DNA of 7,189 nucleotides from Pseudomonadota bacterium (GTDB lineage: Bacteria; Pseudomonadota; Gammaproteobacteria; Pseudomonadales; Oceanobacteraceae): NCBI GenBank assembly GCA_023399105.1, contig JAEWQT010000204.1, positions 1-7,189 on the forward strand, read 5' to 3'. The notes below the pieces were generated by a model that made no database searches, had not been told where the DNA came from, and was given only the letters and a program-made list of their open reading frames with translations. Of this stretch, positions 1-4,988 are shown one piece after another (positions within the stretch are counted from its first letter, which is position 1; every line of letters begins with the position of its first letter). The translations under genes were made by a program, and so were the position numbers.

Positions 1-26
1 GATGGAAAGCGGTGTTATGATGCGAC

Positions 27-93
27 AAAGCCTGATTCCTTGGTTTTTCTGGTGTGTGGTAACAACAGAATAACACTCGGAATCAGGCTTTTT
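27..93 (+). terminator. Probable intrinsic terminator of an upstream gene
   Basis: A perfect 13-bp inverted repeat is formed by AAAGCCTGATTCC (27-39) and GGAATCAGGCTTT (79-91). The second arm runs into a five-T tract (89-93), as expected for rho-independent termination on the + strand. The 39-nt loop is unusually long but holds a smaller helix, GTGT (52-55) with ACAC (73-76). The likely client is a + strand gene ending before or just inside the window. One frame stops at TGA 18-20, seven bases before the stem, but too little is visible to call that gene. On the minus strand only three T follow the stem, so it is less convincing in that direction. Confidence 0.6.
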
Positions 94-98
94 CATTT

Positions 99-121
99 GC
101 TGCCCCAAACTATGGGACAGC
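99..121 (-). terminator. Hairpin downstream of the H-NS-like gene, possible terminator
   Basis: Read on the minus strand this forms GCTG-T-CCC, a 7-nt loop, GGG-G-CAGC. That is an 8-bp stem including one U-G wobble. On the + strand the wobble becomes an A-C mismatch, so the structure fits minus-strand RNA better. It lies about 40 bases after the H-NS-like stop codon. No clear U run follows it, so a canonical intrinsic terminator is not established. Confidence 0.25.
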
Positions 122-151
122 AGTGGCCAACCGGCTCCTTTTTTATGGCTT

Positions 152-172
152 AAAAGACAATATCAGTCTTTT
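152..172 (-). terminator. Short A/T-rich hairpin spanning the H-NS-like stop codon
   Basis: AAAAGAC (152-158) and GTCTTTT (166-172) form a perfect 7-bp inverted repeat around a 7-nt loop that contains the TCA complement of the stop codon. An A tract on one side and a T tract on the other resemble a bidirectional terminator. Only two G-C pairs are present, so the stem is weak. It may be the actual 3' end signal of the minus-strand gene or a chance AT palindrome. Confidence 0.3.
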
Positions 173-630
173 TTCCAGGTCCGCACCACGGCGAAACCGA
201 ACTCTTCGATCCACTGGTCCAGTTCACGCGGGTTGCGTTTTACCTTGGTTACGCGCTGATGCGACACCGGGTGCTCGTAAGTGCCCACGGCCAGTTTCGG
301 CTTCGGCAGGCTGGAGGCTTTTTCTTCTTTAGCCGCACGCGGGCCACGCGGTGCGGTGCGGGCAAAATGCTTACGCAGGTTCTGATAAATAGAAGACGGA
401 TTATCCTGTTTGGCCATGCCGATAATCCAGTTCTCGATTTGTTCGGAACGGGATACATACAGTTCTTCTTCGGTCAGGTTGTTCTGGTTAATCAGACGCT
501 GAATCTGTTCACCAAATTCCTGAATACCCTGCAGTTTCTTTTCATGGGTAACGCGCAGTGCTTCCAGTTCCTGGATTTTCTGCTGATGTTGTTTAATTTG
601 TTTATCAATATCGAGATCGAAAACGCTCAC
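163..630 (-). CDS. H-NS/MvaT-family nucleoid-associated DNA-binding protein
   Basis: This encodes a 155-aa protein with the layout of H-NS-type xenogeneic silencers. Residues about 5-50 are heptad-like and rich in Q, K, E and L, fitting an N-terminal oligomerisation coiled coil. Residues about 90-112 are a basic, Ala/Pro-rich linker. Residues 117-152 are a DNA-binding domain that lines up with the MvaT pattern: Y118, P121, K129, N133, L137, W140, G145 and W152. Such proteins coat AT-rich or foreign DNA in the nucleoid and repress it. The GTG start at 630-628 is chosen because AAGAGG lies 7 bases upstream and the family N-terminus begins there; the frame stays open to an ATG at 756, but that adds 42 residues unlike the family. 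The K/R-G-N pincer motif appears as K131-R132-N133, so the central Gly is replaced. The protein is longer than MvaT (about 124 aa), mostly in the linker. The family call is firm; the subfamily is less certain. Confidence 0.87.
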   Translation of the reverse strand: MSVFDLDIDKQIKQHQQKIQELEALRVTHEKKLQGIQEFGEQIQRLINQNNLTEEELYVSRSEQIENWIIGMAKQDNPSSIYQNLRKHFARTAPRGPRAAKEEKASSLPKPKLAVGTYEHPVSHQRVTKVKRNPRELDQWIEEFGFAVVRTWKKD

Positions 631-637
631 GGTATAA

Positions 638-643
638 CCTCTT
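638..643 (-). promoter_or_regulatory. Ribosome binding site deciding the GTG start
   Basis: On the minus strand AAGAGG sits 7 bases before GTG (630-628). This is the only good Shine-Dalgarno match in the upstream extension of this frame, so it sets the start of the H-NS-like gene. Confidence 0.75.
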
Positions 644-744
644 GGGTGAATATCAAAAATATGACTTCGCCGGTTATCGCAAAGAAATGTAATAAGGCGA
701 ACGCCATATCGGGACAGAAGATATCGGTGTTTTTTCCGGCCGCT

Positions 745-773
745 AATATACAACAATCAATACCATATGTAAT
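745..773 (-). promoter_or_regulatory. Candidate sigma70 promoter of the H-NS-like gene
   Basis: On the minus strand ATTACA (773-768, 4 of 6 to the -35 consensus) is followed after 17 bases by TATATT (750-745, 5 of 6 to the -10 consensus). Transcription would start near 738, giving a 5' leader of roughly 105 bases before the GTG. The area is AT-rich, as often seen for autoregulated nucleoid protein promoters. Within the leader ATATCGG occurs twice (706-712 and 721-727). This is a consensus match only. Confidence 0.45.
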
Positions 774-780
774 GCCATAT
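759..780. repeat. Tandem 10-bp direct repeats over the -35 region
   Basis: On the minus strand ATATGGCATT (780-771) and ATATGGTATT (768-759) are 9/10 identical with starts 12 bases apart. They flank and overlap the candidate -35 box of the H-NS-like gene. Two near-identical copies at about one helical turn could be an operator or an AT-rich nucleation site for the silencer itself. Function is inferred. Confidence 0.45.
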
Positions 781-863
781 ACCCCTGTTTAATTATTCCG
801 ATTGAGACAACAGTCTGTCTGCTGACCTGCGGCGGCTACGCCTTCCTGGCAAGGTGAGTGCGC

Positions 864-892
864 TTGTACTTATAAATGATAAAGATTAACAT
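864..892 (+). promoter_or_regulatory. Candidate promoter of feoAB
   Basis: TTGTAC (864-869, first three -35 bases conserved) and TAACAT (887-892, 4 of 6 to TATAAT) are separated by 17 bases. This places a transcription start near 899, about 30 bases before the feoA ATG. The Fur-box candidate covers the spacer and part of the -10, the usual position for Fur repression. No good Shine-Dalgarno is visible before feoA. Confidence 0.5.
872..890 (+). promoter_or_regulatory. Candidate Fur box upstream of feoA
   Basis: The 19 bases at 872-890 match the classical Fur consensus GATAATGATAATCATTATC at 13 of 19 positions, including an intact ATGATAA core (876-882) and ATTAnC on the right side. It overlaps the spacer and -10 of the candidate feo promoter, 38 bases before the feoA start. 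Fur with Fe(II) bound would block transcription here, which is the known mode of feo control. The match was counted by hand; binding is inferred. Confidence 0.6.
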
Positions 893-928
893 TCGCCCTG
901 ACATTCACTCCCAAAAGCAGCGTCCAGC

Positions 929-1168
929 ATGACTCTCCGCACCCTCGACCAACTGACGGCCGGCAGTAAAGCCCGTATTGTTGGTTTTACCACCACGGCC
1001 ACCAACTTTCGCCGCAAGTTACTGGCGCTGGGCCTGATGCCCGGCTCCGAGATCGAAGTCAGCCGCTTCGCCCCGCTGGGCGACCCGATGCAGATTCAGC
1101 TGCGCGGCGCCTCGGTCAGCCTGCGCAAACAGGAAGCGTCGATTATTCAGGTGGAGGTGCAGGCATGA
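929..1168 (+). CDS. feoA: FeoA, ferrous iron transport accessory protein
   Basis: This is a 79-aa cytoplasmic protein with the small SH3-like FeoA fold, usual length for the family. Visible hallmarks are the RRKLLALGLMPG segment (28-39), which is the signature helix-turn of FeoA, followed by beta strands with APLGDP (48-53) and an RGxxVSLRK stretch near residues 59-67. FeoA is thought to interact with the membrane GTPase FeoB and is needed for normal Fe(II) uptake; the mechanism is still debated. The ATG at 929 is the only start after an in-frame TGA at 899-901. The stop overlaps the feoB start by four bases (ATGA), indicating translational coupling. It is the first gene of a feoAB operon and is likely Fur-regulated through the upstream box. 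Confidence 0.95.
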   Translation: MTLRTLDQLTAGSKARIVGFTTTATNFRRKLLALGLMPGSEIEVSRFAPLGDPMQIQLRGASVSLRKQEASIIQVEVQA

Positions 1169-3462
1169 AACCAGCGGTGATTGGTGTTATCGGCAATCCG
1201 AACTGCGGTAAAACCACCCTGTTCAATGCGTTAACCGGCTCACGCCAGAAAGTGGGCAACTGGCCTGGTGTAACGGTTGACCGTAAAGAGGGCGTATTAA
1301 ACCTGCGCGGTGTCGCCCACACCCTGGTCGATTTACCCGGCACTTATGCGCTGGACAGTCACGATGATGAATTATCCACCGATGAAAAAATCGCCCGCGA
1401 ATTTGCCTTAAGCGGCGAAGCGCAGCTGATTATTAATATTCTGGATGCCAGTAATCTGGAACGTAATTTATTCCTCACCTCGCAATTACTGGATATGGGC
1501 GTACCGCTGGTCTGTGCGGTGAATATGCTGGATGTGGCCGAGCGCGAGGGTATTCACGTTGATACCGTGCTGCTATCGCAACAACTGGGCGTGCCGGTGG
1601 TGCCTATTGTCGCCGCCAGCGGTCAGGGCATAGAAGAATTATGCCGGGTGCTGGCGCACAACCTGGAACACCCCACCGTTGCCACGCCGCTGCTGCGTAC
1701 CGACGCGGGTTTGCAGCAGGCCATTAACGATCTGAAAGAACAGCTGCAGGGGCTGGTGCCCAACCCGTTCTGGTCAGCTACCCGCATTCTGGAAAATGAC
1801 CGTTATGCCGGCGATGTGCTGCCCGAAACCCGCCGCAACAACATTCTCACCAGCGCCCGCCAGCACCGCGAACAGCTGGAACAACAGGTGCAGCAACCGC
1901 TGGATGTGCTGTTGGCCAATGGCCGCTATCAGGCCATCCGCACCATTTTAACCAGCGTGTTAACCAACGGCCGCCGTGGCCGCAGCTTAACCGAGCGCAT
2001 TGACGATTGGGTGTTAAACCGCTGGCTGGGCATTCCGTTCTTTTTCGGCGTGATGTATCTGATGTTCTTATTTGCCATTAACGTCAGTGGCGCCTTTATT
2101 GATTTCTTCGATATTGCCTTTGCCACGCTATTTGTCGAAGGCCCGCGCGAATTATTAAACGCCGTCGGCAGCCCCGGCTGGCTGACCACCTTATTGGCCG
2201 ATGGTTTGGGCGGTGGCATTCAGTTAGTCGCCACCTTTATTCCGGTGATTGGCGGTTTGTATCTGTTTTTGTCGGTGATTGAAGACTCCGGTTACATGGC
2301 CCGCGCCGCCTTTGTGATGGACCGGCTGATGCGCGCTGTCGGCCTGCCCGGTAAAGCCTTTGTGCCGTTGATTGTCGGTTTTGGTTGTAACGTGCCGGCG
2401 GTGATGGCGGCGCGCACCATGGATACCGAAAAAGACCGCTTATTAACCATCGCCATGGCGCCTTTTATGTCTTGCGGTGCGCGGCTGTCGGTCTACGCCT
2501 TATTTGCCGCCGCCTTCTTTACCAGCAACGGTGCGCTGATCGTCTTCAGCCTCTATGTGCTGGGCATTGTTATGGCCATGCTGACCGGCATGGCACTGAA
2601 AAACACCCTGTTCAAACCCGAGCTGACGCCTTTCGTAATGGAGCTGCCGGCCTACCATATTCCGACTGTAAAAGGCGTACTGCTGAAAACCTGGGAACGA
2701 CTGAAATCGTTCTGCCTGCGCGCCGGTAAAACCATCGTCACCGTGGTGGTGGTGCTGAGCTTCCTCAATTCTTTTGGTACCGACGGCTCGTTCGGCAACG
2801 AAGACACCGATAAATCCGTGCTGGCCAAAATGGCTACCGTAGTGACCCCGGCCCTGTCCCCCCTGGGCGTTCAGGACGATAACTGGCCCGCAACCGTCGG
2901 CGTGATTACCGGCATTTTTGCCAAAGAGGCGGTGGTGGGTACGCTGGATGCGCTGTACAGCCCGGAAGCGGAAGCCAGTGATGAAGGCTATTCCCTGCTG
3001 GGTGGCTTAACCGCAGCGCTGCAAACCATCCCGGACAATCTGGCCGGGCTGGCCGATGCCCTGCTCGACCCGCTGGGTCTGAGCCTGATTGGCGCCGACC
3101 AGACCGAAGAACAGGATGTGAAAAGCAGCACCTTTACCCGCATGGGTGAGTTATTCGGCAGCCAGCTGGCGGCGTTCTCATACCTGGTATTTGTGCTGCT
3201 TTACACCCCTTGTGTAGCTACGCTGGGCGCGATGGTGCGCGAAGCCGGCCTGCGCTGGATGCTGTTTGTCGCCGGCTGGAGCACCGGGCTGGCCTATACC
3301 ACCGCCGTGGTGGTGTATCAGGTTGGCAGCTTTGGCCAGCACCCGCTCAGTTCTTCGTTATGGATTACCGGCAGCATCACCTTTGTCGGCGGCTGTTTAC
3401 TGGCGATGCGCCGCTACGGCCAGCAGCAGGACGCCAAGCGCATCCCCTTAGTGCAGCTGTAA
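1165..3462 (+). CDS. feoB: FeoB, ferrous iron transporter with GTPase domain
   Basis: This is a 765-aa inner-membrane Fe(II) importer, full length compared with E. coli FeoB (773 aa). The N-terminal G domain shows G1 GNPNCGKT (10-17), the G2 region NWPGVTVDRKEG (32-43) with Thr37, G3 DLPG (56-59), G4 NMLD (120-123) and a G5-like AASGQG (150-155). A helical linker domain follows to about residue 280. The polytopic membrane domain starts near W282. It contains the conserved gate motifs GFGCNVP (Cys408), PFMSCGARL (Cys437), FAKEAVVG (Glu588) and LLYTPC (Cys683). GGAGG (1153-1157) lies 7 bases before the ATG, inside feoA. The frame is intact with no missing GTPase motif. No feoC follows. The gene uses TTA for leucine often (25 codons), unlike the lysine-pathway end of the window. 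Confidence 0.97.
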   Translation: MKPAVIGVIGNPNCGKTTLFNALTGSRQKVGNWPGVTVDRKEGVLNLRGVAHTLVDLPGTYALDSHDDELSTDEKIAREFALSGEAQLIINILDASNLERNLFLTSQLLDMGVPLVCAVNMLDVAEREGIHVDTVLLSQQLGVPVVPIVAASGQGIEELCRVLAHNLEHPTVATPLLRTDAGLQQAINDLKEQLQGLVPNPFWSATRILENDRYAGDVLPETRRNNILTSARQHREQLEQQVQQPLDVLLANGRYQAIRTILTSVLTNGRRGRSLTERIDDWVLNRWLGIPFFFGVMYLMFLFAINVSGAFIDFFDIAFATLFVEGPRELLNAVGSPGWLTTLLADGLGGGIQLVATFIPVIGGLYLFLSVIEDSGYMARAAFVMDRLMRAVGLPGKAFVPLIVGFGCNVPAVMAARTMDTEKDRLLTIAMAPFMSCGARLSVYALFAAAFFTSNGALIVFSLYVLGIVMAMLTGMALKNTLFKPELTPFVMELPAYHIPTVKGVLLKTWERLKSFCLRAGKTIVTVVVVLSFLNSFGTDGSFGNEDTDKSVLAKMATVVTPALSPLGVQDDNWPATVGVITGIFAKEAVVGTLDALYSPEAEASDEGYSLLGGLTAALQTIPDNLAGLADALLDPLGLSLIGADQTEEQDVKSSTFTRMGELFGSQLAAFSYLVFVLLYTPCVATLGAMVREAGLRWMLFVAGWSTGLAYTTAVVVYQVGSFGQHPLSSSLWITGSITFVGGCLLAMRRYGQQQDAKRIPLVQL

Positions 3463-3470
3463 CGTTTATA

Positions 3471-3580
3471 AGGCTTTATTCAGTGGTTGCTGAGGCAACC
3501 GTGTGCGCCATGGATGGCGCGCTCGAGCCCCCAGGGAAGGGTTAACGGCGAGTTGCTTTAGCAACTACTGAAAAAAGCGT
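3471..3580. repeat. Palindromic extragenic repeat element, MITE- or REP-like
   Basis: The ends 3471-3491 and 3560-3580 are inverted repeats matching at 18 of 21 positions, and CAGTGGTTGCT / AGCAACTACTG match at 10 of 11. Inside are three perfect small hairpins: GGTTGC-TGAG-GCAACC (3485-3500), GCGCCAT-GG-ATGGCGC (3505-3520) and AGTTGCT-TT-AGCAACT (3551-3566). A GC-rich section, 3521-3550, contains GAGCCCCCAGGGAAGGGTT. The whole element sits a few bases after the feoB stop and codes for nothing plausible. From memory the central CCATGGATGGCG...GAGCCCCCAGGG pattern recurs between genes in related marine gammaproteobacteria, but this was not searched. No target-site duplication is obvious. It could be a non-autonomous mobile element, or an RNA structure at the feoB 3' end. 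Confidence 0.7.
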
Positions 3581-3602
3581 CAACAAATCTACTCGCATCA
3601 TT

Positions 3603-3619
3603 AAGCACATCTGCTTTTT
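3603..3619 (+). terminator. Weak terminator-like hairpin after feoB
   Basis: AAGCA (3603-3607), the 4-nt loop CATC and TGCTT (3612-3616) form a 5-bp stem, and the T run continues to 3619. The geometry is that of an intrinsic terminator but the stem is short and has only two G-C pairs. Together with the palindromic element upstream it may end feoAB transcription. Confidence 0.35.
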
Positions 3620-3640
3620 GTGGCCGGGCAAAAATCCTTG

Positions 3641-3656
3641 TGGTACAAAGGTACCA
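3641..3656. promoter_or_regulatory. Operator-like palindrome before the PLP-enzyme gene
   Basis: TGGTAC (3641-3646) and GTACCA (3651-3656) form a perfect 6-bp inverted repeat around AAAG. It lies 50 bases before the chosen ATG of the PLP-enzyme gene, where a repressor or activator site could sit. A poor promoter match surrounds it: TTGTGG at 3638, and TAATAA at 3662 after 18 bases. No specific regulator can be named. Confidence 0.35.
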
Positions 3657-3705
3657 ACTATTAATAACAACAATAAAAATCACCATGCTCATCGCGGAAC
3701 ACACC

Positions 3706-4983
3706 ATGACCGATCTGTATTTCCGGACGCTCACCAGCGCCCTTCACGATGCCGGCGTGTGCACGCCTGTGATGGTCATCGACCGGGAACGGCTCGACCA
3801 CAATATTGACCACCTAATTGATGTGATGAACCGCGGTTTTGATTACCGCATTGTCGCCAAATCCCTGCCCTCGGTGCCGCTGCTGCAATACATTATGCGC
3901 CGCACCGGCACCAGCCGGCTGATGTGCTTTCACCTGCCCTTTCTGATGCACCTGATCGAGCATATTCCGGCCGCCGATATTCTGCTCGGCAAGCCCATGC
4001 CGGTGTGCGCCGCCCGGCATTTTTATGCCTGGCATGGCCAGCAAACCAGCAGTATGTGTTTTGCCCCCGAGCTGCAGCTGCAATGGCTGATCGACAGCCC
4101 GCAACGCCTGCAGCAATACGAACAACTGGCGCAGGAACTGAACGTACGGATGCGCATCAGCCTGGAAATTGATGTGGGTTTACATCGTGGTGGTTTTCAG
4201 CCGGGGGAAGATTTTATGGCGGCGCTGGAGCGGGTCAGCCGCTCACCCTGGCTGAGCCTGTCCGGCCTGATGGGCTATGAGGCACATATCGGCAAAATTC
4301 CGGCCCTGCTGGGTGGCCCAACTGCGGCCTTCAACGCCACCCGCCAGCGCTACGCCGCCTGCGTACAGCAAGTGCGCGACGTGCTGGGCGAAGCGGTACT
4401 GAAAACCCTGTGCCTGAACACCGGCGGCAGTACCACCTACCCACTGTACGATGCCGATAGTCTGGGCATTGTCAGTGAAATTTCGGTCGGCTCAGCGCTG
4501 CTTAAACCCACCGATTTTGACGTGGAAACCCTGGAACACCACCTGCCCGCCGCCTACATTGCTGCCCCCGTATTAAAACGCGTGCAACAGCCGGAAATTC
4601 CCGAAGCGCCGCGCCTGTCGCGGGTATTACGCGCCATCGGCCTGCTGCCGAAACAGGGCTGTTATTTATACGGCGGCAACTGGCTGGCGTCGCCCTGCTA
4701 CCCGGCGGAGGCCAGGCTGAGCAGCCTGCTGGGCCGCTCCAGCAATCAGGAGTTTTACCAGTTACCCGCCGATACCCGCCTGCAGCAGGATGATTATGTA
4801 TTCTTCCACCCCACCCAAAGCGAAGCGCTGCTGCTGCAGTTTGGCCAGCTGGCGGTGGTGGAACAAGGACGCATCTGCGACTGGTGGCCGGTGTTCAGCT
4901 ATCCCGATACCTTTCCGCAATACCGCCTGCAGCGGGCACGTCAGCCGCAGCGCTGCGCCAGCACGCTGATGCAACCGGACTGA
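3706..4983 (+). CDS. Fold-type III PLP enzyme, alanine racemase-N / D-threonine aldolase / D-serine dehydratase group
   Basis: This 425-aa protein has an N-terminal alanine racemase-type barrel. TPVMVIDRERLDHNI (20-34) opens it, and Lys52 in RIVAKSLPS is the expected PLP Schiff-base lysine. EIDVGLHRGGF (154-164), LMGYEAHIG (188-196), NTGGSTTYPLY (238-248) and EISVGS (258-263) match the barrel and phosphate-binding motifs of D-threonine aldolase and D-serine dehydratase-like enzymes. The C-terminal domain has H368-P-T370, where those metal enzymes have HxC or HxD metal ligands. The substrate is therefore open: a D-amino acid or beta-hydroxy amino acid is likely, racemase, aldolase or lyase activity possible. 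ATG 3706 is preferred because similarity begins there and GGAA lies 7 bases upstream; GTG 3640 and ATG 3685 have no better ribosome site. The enzyme is predicted cytoplasmic. It ends 5 bases before the DUF819 gene, so the two are almost certainly one operon. Confidence 0.82.
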   Translation: MTDLYFRTLTSALHDAGVCTPVMVIDRERLDHNIDHLIDVMNRGFDYRIVAKSLPSVPLLQYIMRRTGTSRLMCFHLPFLMHLIEHIPAADILLGKPMPVCAARHFYAWHGQQTSSMCFAPELQLQWLIDSPQRLQQYEQLAQELNVRMRISLEIDVGLHRGGFQPGEDFMAALERVSRSPWLSLSGLMGYEAHIGKIPALLGGPTAAFNATRQRYAACVQQVRDVLGEAVLKTLCLNTGGSTTYPLYDADSLGIVSEISVGSALLKPTDFDVETLEHHLPAAYIAAPVLKRVQQPEIPEAPRLSRVLRAIGLLPKQGCYLYGGNWLASPCYPAEARLSSLLGRSSNQEFYQLPADTRLQQDDYVFFHPTQSEALLLQFGQLAVVEQGRICDWWPVFSYPDTFPQYRLQRARQPQRCASTLMQPD

Positions 4984-4988
4984 TCGCC

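Noticed and set aside
1..20. Possible C-terminus of an upstream + strand gene ending at TGA 18-20
   Set aside because: Only six codons are visible, another frame is open to about 153, and no family can be recognised; it is only suggested by the terminator that follows.
2..73. Short Trp-containing reading frame that could be a leader peptide
   Set aside because: It ends inside the terminator loop, has no ribosome site, and no biosynthetic operon follows on the same strand.
631..756. N-terminal extension of the H-NS-like protein to an ATG at 756
   Set aside because: The extra 42 residues are unlike the family and have no ribosome site, and the candidate -10 (745-750) would fall within the extended coding region.
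259..792. 177-aa open frame on the + strand over the H-NS-like gene
   Set aside because: It is antisense to a gene with clear H-NS/MvaT domain architecture, its own GTG start and Shine-Dalgarno; the + frame gives low-complexity Phe/Leu-rich protein with no recognisable family.
3210..3545. 111-aa open frame overlapping the feoB end and the palindromic element
   Set aside because: Out-of-frame shadow of feoB; it runs into the hairpin element and resembles no known protein, including FeoC.
3640..3705. Longer N-terminus of the PLP enzyme from GTG 3640 or ATG 3685
   Set aside because: The added residues are not family-like, no Shine-Dalgarno precedes them, and GTG 3640 would overlap the operator-like palindrome.
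4884..4988. Upstream start of the DUF819 gene at ATG 4884
   Set aside because: It would overlap the PLP-enzyme gene by 100 bases and add a non-membrane Ala/Pro/Arg-rich stretch; ATG 4989 begins directly at a membrane helix.
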